DNA from: Rhodocytophaga aerolata | GTDB lineage: Bacteria; Bacteroidota; Bacteroidia; Cytophagales; 172606-1 | Length of the DNA stretch: 64,000 nt | NCBI RefSeq assembly: GCF_030503435.1 | Contig: NZ_JAUKPO010000010.1 | Location: 124,001 to 188,000 of the forward strand | Reading direction: 5' to 3' | Part shown: positions 26,213 to 34,921 of the stretch, one piece after another | Position numbering within the stretch: position 1 is the first letter of the stretch | Layout: each line of letters starts with the position of its first letter | Notes under the pieces: generated by a model | Seen by the model: only the letters and a program-made list of their open reading frames with translations | The model's database searches: none | Told to the model about the DNA's origin: nothing | Translations under genes and position numbers: made by a program

Positions 26213-27001
26213 ATGAATAGTTTAGCCAAAATAGTCAAGTATTCTTTTTATGACATCCTGCGCAGCTGGTGGGTATTACTTTATGGGTTATTCTTTTTAG
26301 CCATTACATCTACCCTGCTCTACTTCTCCGGAGATTTTACCAAATCCCTGGTAAGCCTGTTGAATGTTGTGCTGCTGCTGGTACCGTTGATCAGCACTGT
26401 ATTTGGCACCATGTATTTTTACAATTCCAGAGAATTTACAGAACTGCTACTTGCCCAACCCATCAAACGTTCACATATTTTCCTGGGCCAGTACCTGGGC
26501 TTAACCATCTCATTAATGCTGAGCTTTTGCCTGGGAATAGGTCTGGCGTTTGTAGTGTATGCAGGCACTCTGGAGCAGAGCAGCCACTTGTTTATGCTGA
26601 TGCTATGCGGCTCACTGCTGACCGCCATTTTCACGATAGTCGCCTTTCTGGTATCTGTCTGCTTTGAAGATAAAATCAAAGGATTTGGTATTGCCATATT
26701 AATCTGGCTGTGTGCCGCCGTTATTTACGATGGCCTGTTCCTGGCTTTCCTGGTGGTTTTTAACGATTATCCGCTGGAAAAAGCTTCTGTCGGTATCACC
26801 TTGTTTAACCCAATCGATTTGTCCCGCATCTTGATCTTACTCCGCCTGGAAACTGCTGCGCTTCTGGGATATACCGGAGCTGTATTTGAGAAATTCTTCG
26901 GCACGATGCAAGGTACGCTTATCTCTTTTACTGCCCTGGTGCTGTGGATCATCCTACCATTGATTTTGTTCATCCGGAAGGTAAGCCATAAGGATTTTTA
27001 A
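26213..27001 (+). CDS. nosY: NosY ABC-2 type permease
   Basis: 262 residues with six predicted membrane helices (for example WVLLYGLFFLAITSTLLYF, GLTISLMLSFCLGIGLAFV, IWLCAAVIYDGLFLAFLVV). ABC-2 features include the RSHIFLGQYLGL coupling-helix region. It partners NosF and NosD in copper-sulfur centre assembly. The 95-bp gap after nosF is AT-rich and shows no box. Confidence 0.93.
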   Translation: MNSLAKIVKYSFYDILRSWWVLLYGLFFLAITSTLLYFSGDFTKSLVSLLNVVLLLVPLISTVFGTMYFYNSREFTELLLAQPIKRSHIFLGQYLGLTISLMLSFCLGIGLAFVVYAGTLEQSSHLFMLMLCGSLLTAIFTIVAFLVSVCFEDKIKGFGIAILIWLCAAVIYDGLFLAFLVVFNDYPLEKASVGITLFNPIDLSRILILLRLETAALLGYTGAVFEKFFGTMQGTLISFTALVLWIILPLILFIRKVSHKDF

Positions 27002-27011
27002 GTAGAATACC

Positions 27012-28079
27012 ATGAAACCTGCTCCTTTCCTATTACCTATTGCCCTGTTTTCAGCCATCACTGGCATCGTGACAGGGCTTTTCCGGATCGGGTGGTTTGA
27101 GTTTCCAGCTATCGGCGCTAGCGAACATGGAGCTATTATGGTGGGTAGTTTTATGGGAACCCTCATCAGTCTGGAAAGAGTAAGTGCTTTCAAAAACAAC
27201 TATGGGTTTGTTATTCCCTTGCTGAGTGCAGGCAGTCTGGTGGCCTTCCTGACAGGGTATGCTCAGGCAGGCCAGTATCTGCTGATTGCCGCCAGCCTGG
27301 GTCTACTTGTAATTACAGCTATATTCCAAAAAAACTTTATACCCGCTCAGTTTCTGATTGCTTTTTCAGGAAGTGTCTGCTGGCTGCTGGGGAATGTAAT
27401 GCTGGTACTCTGGAATATGTATCCGGCAGCTGTTTCCTGGTGGATGGCCTTTATCCTGCTCACCATTGTTTCTTCCAGGTTAAAAGCCAGTATGGCTATG
27501 CAGGTAAGTTCCGGAAAGTATACGATATTATATGTTCTTCTGGCTCTCTATGGTCTTAGTTTACTGATGCCTTTTCATGGCAATGGCCGCTATTTATCTG
27601 GTATAGCACTGGTGTTTATAGCTCCCTGGCTTTTGCTGTTTGATGTTGCCCACTTAACCGGGGTAAGCAAGTATTCTGGATGGCTTGTGTTCACTGGTTT
27701 TGCCTGGCTGCTGTTCACTGGTGTATGTATGCTCTGGGGCGAAATGATTGGCCCCTTGTACGACAGCACCCTGCATAGCTTTTTTATTGGCTTCCTGTTT
27801 ACCACCATAATGGCGCAAGGACCCAAAATACTACCTTCCCTGTTAGGGAAAACAATACAGCCTTTCCACCCCATCCTATACCTCTGGTTTGCCCTCTTGC
27901 AAGCTTCACTTCTCTTAAGAATCTCTGCCAATTTTCTCAATCTATATACTCTCCGCCAGTGGGCTGGTCTGCTAAACGGAATAGCCATGTTTTCCTTCTT
28001 CCTGACCATGGGAATATTGCTGGCAATTGAGTTGCGGAAAACTAAGAAAGCCCATACGCTTACTTCTGCAAAAGCATAA
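27012..28079 (+). CDS. NnrS-like heme-copper membrane protein
   Basis: 355 residues with about twelve helices. HGAIMVGSFMGTLISLERVSAF and HSFFIGFLFTTIMAQGPKILPSLLGK resemble the two conserved His-bearing motifs of NnrS (an HGxxMVGF-like motif and HxxxxG...MxxR-like motif), a heme- and copper-containing protein that protects against NO stress. It starts 10 bp after nosY and so is part of the nos operon. Assignment to NnrS is by motif resemblance. Confidence 0.75.
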   Translation: MKPAPFLLPIALFSAITGIVTGLFRIGWFEFPAIGASEHGAIMVGSFMGTLISLERVSAFKNNYGFVIPLLSAGSLVAFLTGYAQAGQYLLIAASLGLLVITAIFQKNFIPAQFLIAFSGSVCWLLGNVMLVLWNMYPAAVSWWMAFILLTIVSSRLKASMAMQVSSGKYTILYVLLALYGLSLLMPFHGNGRYLSGIALVFIAPWLLLFDVAHLTGVSKYSGWLVFTGFAWLLFTGVCMLWGEMIGPLYDSTLHSFFIGFLFTTIMAQGPKILPSLLGKTIQPFHPILYLWFALLQASLLLRISANFLNLYTLRQWAGLLNGIAMFSFFLTMGILLAIELRKTKKAHTLTSAKA

Positions 28080-28261
28080 CAGGTACTACTTCTGCCTGTA
28101 TACAGAGCATTGGACAGGTTTCCAATAATATATCAGCAGTCAATAGTGTGATAGAAAATGCTTCATTCTTGCCTAAAAAAATGAGAGCCTACCTGAAGTT
28201 CCATCTTTTACTAGTTTGGAGGCAACTATTTTTATACTATTTAGTTAAATCACCCTAAGTT

Positions 28262-28275
28262 ATGACTCAAATCAT
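28262..28275. promoter_or_regulatory. DNR/FNR-type box before the TonB receptor unit
   Basis: ATGACTCAAATCAT, centre 28268.5, one arm mismatch. TATCTTTA (28298-28305) begins 29.5 bases from the centre, exactly as at the nos promoter. The predicted transcription start is close to the ATG at 28314, so the leader would be very short. Confidence 0.7.
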
Positions 28276-28297
28276 AAATAAATGTAAAGACATCTTA

Positions 28298-28305
28298 TAT
28301 CTTTA
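28298..28305 (+). promoter_or_regulatory. -7 element before the TonB receptor unit
   Basis: TATCTTTA matches TAnnTTTG except the last base, with the box centre 29.5 bases upstream. Confidence 0.5.
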
Positions 28306-28313
28306 CAACATCA

Positions 28314-28688
28314 ATGAAACGGCTTGTCTCCATATCGCTTATTTTCAGTCTGGTTATCCAAACCTTTACAAGCGTATCGTTTCTGACGTTCTACCAGTTT
28401 AACCGGAGTATCATTACGGAGGTTTTCTGTGTAAACAAAGATAAGCCTGCCTTACAGTGCGAAGGAAAGTGCTTTATTACCAAACAACTGACCAAAGACA
28501 AACAAACACAGGAACAATCAACCAGAGGCATAGAAACAACTGCATTTCATTTATTCATGCCATCTTCCCTGATTATCAGCCTGCAGCCATTTACACCTGA
28601 AAGTAAAGCCCCTATTGCTTTTTATACACAACAGCCCTTACCCTCTCCTTTCTTTTCTACCTTCCACCCTCCCAAGAGTATTTGCTAA
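28314..28688 (+). CDS. Small secreted Cys-motif protein before TonB receptor
   Basis: 124 residues. A hydrophobic N-terminus (LVSISLIFSLVIQTF) is followed by VFCVNKDKPALQCEGKCFITKQL, in which three cysteines are arranged C-x8/9-C-x3-C. Similar short proteins with a CxNKxKPxxxCxGKC motif precede TonB receptors in several Bacteroidota, from memory. A metal- or heme-handling role is guessed from the cysteines and the operon partner. The 3' part is low-complexity and Pro/Phe-rich. No enzyme motif. Confidence 0.6.
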   Translation: MKRLVSISLIFSLVIQTFTSVSFLTFYQFNRSIITEVFCVNKDKPALQCEGKCFITKQLTKDKQTQEQSTRGIETTAFHLFMPSSLIISLQPFTPESKAPIAFYTQQPLPSPFFSTFHPPKSIC

Positions 28689-28807
28689 TTCTTCCCAGGT
28701 TTACCTAACGCTTCTTTTTTTCCAAGAAGACAGGTCACCTATAAGCAAATCTATCTTTTCACTGGCTGTCTCTGTTTCTCTGAGGGTGGCAGCACTACCT
28801 TTTTCCC

Positions 28808-31141
28808 ATGAAATCGTTTGTCTTCTCTTTTTTATTATTGCTTATTTGCTGTATTTCTACAGCACAGGCACAACAAACCCTAACTGGACATGTGTTTGAT
28901 GCACAGACCAATGAACCATTAACCGGCGTTAACATTATTCTTCCAGGTACTAGCATTGGTGCTTCCACTGATAAAGCAGGCGTATTCACCTTAACTACCA
29001 AAGAACCCGCCGATACATTAGCCATATCCTGCCTGGGGTATGAGTCTGCCAGAATTTGCTGCATGGGTAAAAATCAGGTAAGCATTGCCCTGAAACCCAG
29101 GGTGCTGAATCTGGAAACAATGGTTATTACCGCCAGCCGTACGGCACAAGCCCGCACCCAGACACCTCTAGCCATCAGCAGCTTGTCGGCCAGACAACTG
29201 GATGAAACCAAACCTACCTTACTGATCGAAGTATTGAACAAAGTTCCGGGTGTACTCATGGTAAATCTGGGCAATGAGCAACATTCGATGAATATCCGGC
29301 AACCCATGTCCTACAGGGGGTATTTCCTATACCTGGAAGATGGCGTGCCAATCCGCCCGGCAGGTCTGTTCAACCACAATGCCCTGATCGAAGTAAATAT
29401 GTTTGGGGTAAATTCGATTGAAGTAATTAAAGGACCCGCTTCCTCTATTTATGGAAGTGAAGCGATAGGCGGGGCAATCAACTTTATTACCCAGACCCCT
29501 GGGAATACTCCTTCTGTAAAAGCTGGGGTGCATGGCGATGGCTGGGGCTACCGGAGAGTACAGTTTACTGCCAGTACCCCAGTTAACAAAAAACTCGGAA
29601 TAGCCCTGGGAGGTTATTATGCCAGGCAGCGCAACGGATGGCAAGACCACAGCGATTTCGATAAGCTTTCGATCAATGCCCGGGCAGATTACCTGCTGAA
29701 TGAAAATAACAAACTGATTGCCAGCTTTACGACGAATACCCTGGATACCGAAACAGGAGGAAGCCTGGATAGTACTGGTTTTTATGGAAGAAACTACAGC
29801 AGCCTGCATACCTTTACCTACCGAAAAGTACAAGCTACCAGAGCCCGTGTTACCTGGCAAAAATTCTGGAACACAGCAAATGAAACCCAGGCAACAGCTT
29901 TCTACAGAAAAAACAGCATTGCCCAACTACCCAATTATGCAATTAAAAAACTCCGGACTGACCTCAGCCGGGCACATGGGGAAATCAATGAAAACACTTT
30001 CCAGAGCTATGGTTTACTTGCCCAGCACAGCAAAACTTTTTCTTTCCTGAATGCTAAACTACTAGCTGGCCTTTACTCCGATTTTACCCCATCTGCTTAT
30101 ACAGCCAACTATATTTCCATTACCAGAGAACCGAACACCGGCCGCTACATAAATTTTATAAACCGTCCCGATTCTGCCTTGACTAATTACCAGGTAAACC
30201 TGGTAAATAACGCGGCTTACCTGCAATGGGAATTTTCGCCTTTGCCGCAGATGCGGGTAGTAACTGGTGTACGCTACGACAGGGTAGATTATTTATACGA
30301 CAATCATCTGCCGGTTTCTGCATTTTCCGGAGCGCCAGATGGCCGTAATCATTTTTCTTTTGTTACGCCGAAAATCGGACTTACTTATGACCTAGGCAAA
30401 GGTGCCGGTTTATATGCGAACGTTAGTGCCGGCGCGTATGCACCAGGGGTAAATGAATTATACAGAGGCGTAAAAGTACCAACCTTGCAGCCAGCCCGCT
30501 TCAACAACTATGAAATTGGCGGATGGGCAACAGGGCTGGAGAATAAATTAAAGGCAGAAGTCAGCCTGTATCAGATGAATGGAACCCAAGAAATTGTTTC
30601 GTACCAGCTACCAGATAACTCTACTGAAAACCGGAATTCCGGCAAAACTCTCCACAGGGGCTTAGAATATAGCTTTACCTATACCCCTACCCAGGAACTG
30701 ACCATCCGATTTGGAGGCACGAATGCTTTACACAAATACCTGGTCTATGCCACTACGGAAGGAACAGACTTTGATAACCATGTGATGCCCAATGCCCCTG
30801 CCTGGATTGCCAATAGTGAAATCACATACAAACCCACATACCTTCCAGGTTTGCGGCTGATGCTGGAATGGCAGCGGATCAGCCGCTGGTATACGGATGA
30901 TGCCAACGAGTACACGTATGCCGACCGGACCTTATTTAATTTAAAAGGGGTAAGTGCATTGAATCTCCGGGCAGCCTACAGCATCAAGAATGTAGAATTA
31001 TATACCAACATTACTAACCTGACCAATGAGTTATATGCCCATAATGTAACCAGAAGCCGGTGGGGAGCCACGTATAACCCAGCTGCCGGACGTACTATTG
31101 CCATGGGCTTATCTTATACTTTTACAGGTAAAAAACCTTAA
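28808..31141 (+). CDS. TonB-dependent receptor, likely copper or cofactor import
   Basis: 777 residues. Signal peptide ends at STAQAQ; carboxypeptidase-like domain about 25-100 (GHVFDAQTNEPLTGVNIILPG); plug with MVITASRT and EVIKGPASSIYGSEAIGGAINFIT; then a barrel ending in SYTFTG. It lies downstream of a DNR-type box in the nos island, which points to uptake of something needed for denitrification; Pseudomonas NosA/OprC performs copper uptake for NosZ. Ligand specificity is inference. Confidence 0.9.
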   Translation: MKSFVFSFLLLLICCISTAQAQQTLTGHVFDAQTNEPLTGVNIILPGTSIGASTDKAGVFTLTTKEPADTLAISCLGYESARICCMGKNQVSIALKPRVLNLETMVITASRTAQARTQTPLAISSLSARQLDETKPTLLIEVLNKVPGVLMVNLGNEQHSMNIRQPMSYRGYFLYLEDGVPIRPAGLFNHNALIEVNMFGVNSIEVIKGPASSIYGSEAIGGAINFITQTPGNTPSVKAGVHGDGWGYRRVQFTASTPVNKKLGIALGGYYARQRNGWQDHSDFDKLSINARADYLLNENNKLIASFTTNTLDTETGGSLDSTGFYGRNYSSLHTFTYRKVQATRARVTWQKFWNTANETQATAFYRKNSIAQLPNYAIKKLRTDLSRAHGEINENTFQSYGLLAQHSKTFSFLNAKLLAGLYSDFTPSAYTANYISITREPNTGRYINFINRPDSALTNYQVNLVNNAAYLQWEFSPLPQMRVVTGVRYDRVDYLYDNHLPVSAFSGAPDGRNHFSFVTPKIGLTYDLGKGAGLYANVSAGAYAPGVNELYRGVKVPTLQPARFNNYEIGGWATGLENKLKAEVSLYQMNGTQEIVSYQLPDNSTENRNSGKTLHRGLEYSFTYTPTQELTIRFGGTNALHKYLVYATTEGTDFDNHVMPNAPAWIANSEITYKPTYLPGLRLMLEWQRISRWYTDDANEYTYADRTLFNLKGVSALNLRAAYSIKNVELYTNITNLTNELYAHNVTRSRWGATYNPAAGRTIAMGLSYTFTGKKP

Positions 31142-31207
31142 CTCTTTTATTCCAGCTCAGCTATTCGTTTTTCCTTTTCTCACATTCACTCATTCACTTA
31201 TATACGT

Positions 31208-32416
31208 ATGAAACCACTTGCTTTACTTTCCTTCCTCCTGTTATTGACCTTAGGATCAGGCTTTAGAAGTACGAACATAGAAGTCTCAGATGCACAAACC
31301 ATAACGCAGGCACATGCCCCCTATCTCTCCACCGACCATCAGGGAAACCTGGTGATGAACTGGGTACAGGGAGAAAAAGAAGAAGAAGGAATGGTTGCCT
31401 TTTCCATATCCAAAGACGGGGGCCAAACCTTCGGCCAAACCATCACCATACCTGCAACCAAAGGTGCCAGCGATGCGCATGGGGAAGGAGCCCCCAAAGT
31501 AGCTTTCAAAAAAGACGGAACCATTTTCGTTCTCTTCCGGGTAGATGAACCGACCGATGAGAACTTCTACACTGGCGATGTGTATGCAGTAATATCAACG
31601 GATGGCGGAAAAACCTGGACAAACCGGAAGCCAATACTAAAAAGCAACGGCCGAAGCCGCGGCTTTTTTGATGTTAAAGCCCTGGCGGATGGAGAAATTG
31701 GCGTTGTATGGCTGGAAGGCAAAGCCACTACTGACACTGTTAGTGTGGGTTCTAGTTTGAAATTTGCCAGAACGAATAAACAGAATCAATTTACCAAAGA
31801 AACCATTATCAGTGAGAGTGTGTGCCAGTGCTGCAAAACCAAGCTATACACCGATCAAAGTAAGGGGATACACGTAATCTTCCGGAAAATATTTGACGAT
31901 GGTTCCAGAGATATTGCCCATGCTTTTTCTGCGGACAACGGACAACATTTCTCAGCAGCCAGAAATATAAATCCCGATAAATGGAAAATCAACGGCTGTC
32001 CACATGTAGGGCCAGACATGACAGCTACAGCCAAAGGCTTGCATTTTGTATGGTTTACCATGGGCGGAAAAGGCGGCATCCACACCACCAGCTCGGCTGA
32101 TAATGGCCGCACGTTTTCTGCCGCCTCCACCATTAGTGGACCTAAAGCCTCTCATCCGCAACTCACCGGATTACCCGATGGCACTCTAGCTGTGGTGTGG
32201 GATGAAAGTGTAGAGAAAGAAGGAAAACCGATGAAGAAAATAGGCCTGCAAACCATCACATCCACCGGAAAAAAAGAGACAATTTACTTACCTGAACAAA
32301 CTCATGTAGTACATCCGGTTGTTACCAGTACAGGAGACCATACGTTATTTATGGCCTATACACAGAAAGATGAGCTAGGAAAGAAAATTGTGTACCAGCA
32401 GGTAGCCATAAAATAA
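31208..32416 (+). CDS. Secreted Asp-box beta-propeller with CxCC motif
   Basis: 402 residues with signal peptide (LLSFLLLLTLGSG). Asp-box blades are SKDGGQTF, STDGGKTW, SADNGQHF and SADNGRTF, as in sialidase-superfamily propellers. Between blades sit VCQCCKTKL and NGCPHVGPDM, a CxCC...CPxxGP pairing seen in a family usually labelled sialidase; the cysteines suggest metal binding rather than glycosidase action. It follows the TonB receptor by 66 bp. No catalytic sialidase triad was identified. Confidence 0.7.
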   Translation: MKPLALLSFLLLLTLGSGFRSTNIEVSDAQTITQAHAPYLSTDHQGNLVMNWVQGEKEEEGMVAFSISKDGGQTFGQTITIPATKGASDAHGEGAPKVAFKKDGTIFVLFRVDEPTDENFYTGDVYAVISTDGGKTWTNRKPILKSNGRSRGFFDVKALADGEIGVVWLEGKATTDTVSVGSSLKFARTNKQNQFTKETIISESVCQCCKTKLYTDQSKGIHVIFRKIFDDGSRDIAHAFSADNGQHFSAARNINPDKWKINGCPHVGPDMTATAKGLHFVWFTMGGKGGIHTTSSADNGRTFSAASTISGPKASHPQLTGLPDGTLAVVWDESVEKEGKPMKKIGLQTITSTGKKETIYLPEQTHVVHPVVTSTGDHTLFMAYTQKDELGKKIVYQQVAIK

Positions 32417-32462
32417 CCAGAATAATGCGTCAACTTATATTTCAAACGTTAATTTTAACCTC

Positions 32463-32855
32463 ATGCAAGCCATAAAAAAAGATATTCAAGACAGAAAAGA
32501 CATTCATTTGCTGGTAGATTCTTTTTACAACAAAGTAAATAATGACACCTTGCTCTCGCCTGTCTTTAATGAGAAAGCAGGCGTAAGCTGGGAAAAACAT
32601 TTACCAATTATGTACGACTTCTGGAGCACCATGCTGCTGGGAGATAAAAGTTACCGGGGCAATCCGTTTATGAAACATATTCCGCTGCCCATTAACAAGG
32701 TTCATTTTGAGAAATGGCTTAGTTTATTTCTGGCAACCGTAGATGAACATTTTACCGGAGAAACAGCAGAAGAAGCCAAAACACGTGCCCGAAATATTGC
32801 CGGTGTTTTTCAGTACAAATTAGAACATATTCATGCAGGCAATCCGCAGTTCTGA
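32463..32855 (+). CDS. Group III truncated hemoglobin
   Basis: 130 residues. LVDSFYNKVNNDTLLSPVF, HLPIMYDFWSTMLLG and the proximal-His region HFEKWLSLFLATVDEHF are those of group III 2/2 hemoglobins. Such proteins bind O2 and NO, and here detoxification or sensing of NO is likely given the neighbours. It is on the same strand as, and 47 bp after, the propeller gene, and its 3' end overlaps the next gene by 23 bases. Confidence 0.9.
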   Translation: MQAIKKDIQDRKDIHLLVDSFYNKVNNDTLLSPVFNEKAGVSWEKHLPIMYDFWSTMLLGDKSYRGNPFMKHIPLPINKVHFEKWLSLFLATVDEHFTGETAEEAKTRARNIAGVFQYKLEHIHAGNPQF

Positions 32856-34116
32856 TAATCTCTTGTTCCGCAGGTGGGCTCTCCTCTCTTTTTTCTGGTT
32901 CGTGGTGGCAGGAAGTATGGGAGCCTTTCTGCGCTTGCAATTGTTTAATCCGGTTGTAGATATTAACTATAAGCATTTTCTGCATGGCCATTCGCATCTG
33001 GCTTTTCTGGGATGGGTGTTTAATGCATTGTTTGTTTCTTTGATTTACGCCTACATACCGGCACACGTTAAACGCTACCAGCTATTGTTCTGGCTGTTGC
33101 AGGTGTCTGTGCTGGGTATGCTGATTAGTTTTCCTATACAAGGATATAAAGCCATATCTATTACCTTTTCTACCCTGCACATTTTTCTGTCGTACTGGTT
33201 TACTTACCAATTTTTGAAGGATGTCCGCCGGGAAACGGCTCTTACACAAAAGCACTTATTTTCTCTGCCGTTTGTTCAGTGGAGTTTGTTTTTTATGGTG
33301 TTATCTTCTATTGGTCCCTTTGCCCTGGGAGCCATTATAGCCAATGGATTAGCAGGAACCTCGTACTATCAGCTGGCCATATATTTTTATCTGCACTTTC
33401 AATATGATGGCTGGTTTACCTTTGCGGTGTTTGGGCTGTTTTTCTGGTGGCTGGAGCAATACAAAGTCCCATTGAGCCAGAATCTGGTGAACAGCTTTTT
33501 ACGCTTAATGGCCTTTTCTTGCCTGAGCGGCTATGCTATATCTACTTTGTGGACGCATCCACCGTTTTGGGTATACGGCCTGGCAGCCTTAGCGGCCATC
33601 AGTCAGCCGGTGGCTCTGCTGCTGTTCGTCCGCCTGATTTATCCTGAGAGGCAGAGGCTGAAGATACTACTTGGGAAGCTGGTATTTTACCTGACTGTGT
33701 TTGCCAGCCTGGCATTTGGAATAAAAACCATTATGCAGCTTTTCTCCACGTTACCTGCTATAGCTGATTTAGCCTACATGGTTCGCAGCTTTACGATTGG
33801 TTACCTGCACCTGATTTTTCTGGGCATGGTTACTGTTTTTCTTATCGCATGGTTTAGCAAACTGGGCTTTCTTACACTCAGTCATCGCTTTTCAGGAGCA
33901 GGAATTATTCTTTTACTTTTGGGCTTTACCGGAAGTGAAGTATATCTCTTCCTACAACCATTGTTTTTTATGTATGGCTTAGGTGCTATTCCATCGTATT
34001 TTTCTACTCTTTTTATCTTCTCCATACTCATGCCTGTAGGGGCTGCCTTACTTCTGGCAACAGCTGTGGTTTCTCATAAGCCCACTAAAACACCTGCTCA
34101 TTTCTCGGTTACATAA
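32833..34116 (+). CDS. Polytopic His-rich membrane protein, heme-copper-oxidase-like
   Basis: 427 residues with about twelve helices. Conserved-looking His residues lie in FLHGHSHLAFLGW (helix 2), YLHFQYDGWFTFAVFG (helix 6) and YLHLIFLGMVT (helix 10), a spacing reminiscent of subunit I of heme-copper oxidases or NnrS, yet with no canonical WxxHH. The start overlaps the truncated hemoglobin gene by 23 bases, implying translational coupling. I do not recognise the family with confidence. NO-related heme chemistry is inferred from context. Confidence 0.6.
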   Translation: MQAIRSSDNLLFRRWALLSFFWFVVAGSMGAFLRLQLFNPVVDINYKHFLHGHSHLAFLGWVFNALFVSLIYAYIPAHVKRYQLLFWLLQVSVLGMLISFPIQGYKAISITFSTLHIFLSYWFTYQFLKDVRRETALTQKHLFSLPFVQWSLFFMVLSSIGPFALGAIIANGLAGTSYYQLAIYFYLHFQYDGWFTFAVFGLFFWWLEQYKVPLSQNLVNSFLRLMAFSCLSGYAISTLWTHPPFWVYGLAALAAISQPVALLLFVRLIYPERQRLKILLGKLVFYLTVFASLAFGIKTIMQLFSTLPAIADLAYMVRSFTIGYLHLIFLGMVTVFLIAWFSKLGFLTLSHRFSGAGIILLLLGFTGSEVYLFLQPLFFMYGLGAIPSYFSTLFIFSILMPVGAALLLATAVVSHKPTKTPAHFSVT

Positions 34117-34279
34117 CCGAAAGTACCATCCACAAATACATAGTATAACAATTAATAAACAAGCATTTTTGAACATGTTTTACTATTTACTTAGGTATAT
34201 TTATTAATAAATAGAAAGTAATTCAGAAACACTAGCCGTAGTAACACCGTAGATTAAATTATTTACTAAATTTTTTATT

Positions 34280-34735
34280 ATGGCTCATCAAACTAATAAA
34301 TCGTACAGCAACACTAGCTCCCGCATTCCTGAGAATGCCTCTGAAGAACAAGCCGCACAAATAGTAGGCTATGGCATTGGAGATGTAGTGATGTTAGCAG
34401 ACTCCAGAACATCGGACAAATCCAGCGGAGGTACCTCTGCGGATAATACACCTAATTCCACAAGTGCACCAGGGATGACGAAGAGTGGTTCCGACATGGC
34501 TAATATCAATGTTGGCTATAGTTCGGGCAATAGTGCGGCAAATCCAAGAGATTCTCACCAGGCAGCTATGGGCAATGTTGCGCCTGGGCAACATTTACAA
34601 GTTAGCCGGTACGACGAAAATGCCAGAGTATTTTTTGCTTATAAACTGAATCCCGATGGCTCGCATGACCACACCGAAGTACCTTTAGCGGCAGACGAAA
34701 ATTACCAGCTTGTCTCTAAGTCACAGGGTAAGTAA
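34280..34735 (+). CDS. Ser/Asn/Gly-rich small protein, unknown
   Basis: 151 residues. The N-terminus (SEEQAAQIVGYGIGDVVMLADS) looks folded, the middle is low-complexity Ser/Asn/Gly, and the end (GQHLQVSRYDENARVFFAYKLNPDG) again looks ordered. No signal peptide or known domain. It has its own strong terminator at 34753 and no DNR-type box, so it is a separate unit inserted between the two halves of the nitrogen-oxide island. Function unknown. Confidence 0.6.
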   Translation: MAHQTNKSYSNTSSRIPENASEEQAAQIVGYGIGDVVMLADSRTSDKSSGGTSADNTPNSTSAPGMTKSGSDMANINVGYSSGNSAANPRDSHQAAMGNVAPGQHLQVSRYDENARVFFAYKLNPDGSHDHTEVPLAADENYQLVSKSQGK

Positions 34736-34752
34736 AAAGAATTTATATAGGG

Positions 34753-34784
34753 AAATAGGTACTATAAATAGTACCTATTTTTTG
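34753..34784 (+). terminator. Rho-independent terminator
   Basis: AAATAGGTACTA (34753-34764) and TAGTACCTATTT (34769-34780) form a perfect 12-bp stem with a 4-nt loop, followed by a T-run. It ends the small Ser/Gly-rich gene and insulates the next promoter. Confidence 0.85.
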
Positions 34785-34838
34785 TCTCATTACCCATCAA
34801 TTACTCTAACTAATCTAATACTACTTTTCTTTTCCTAT

Positions 34839-34852
34839 ATGATTTGAATCAT
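34839..34852. promoter_or_regulatory. DNR/FNR-type box of the RIC-norB operon
   Basis: ATGATTTGAATCAT, centre 34845.5. TACCTTTA (34875-34882) starts 29.5 bases from the centre, the same geometry as the other two rightward promoters. Confidence 0.75.
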
Positions 34853-34874
34853 AAAATAAGGGTAAGCGCACAGG

Positions 34875-34882
34875 TACCTTTA
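34875..34882 (+). promoter_or_regulatory. -7 element of the RIC-norB promoter
   Basis: TACCTTTA matches TAnnTTTG except the last base; transcription would start near 34886-34888. Confidence 0.5.
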
Positions 34883-34921
34883 CCATAGAAATTGTATTGT
34901 ACACCTCTCAACTATACCCGT

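Noticed and set aside
29327-29926. 199-codon antisense frame within the TonB receptor gene
   Set aside because: It has no domain or promoter support and mirrors the receptor coding sequence.
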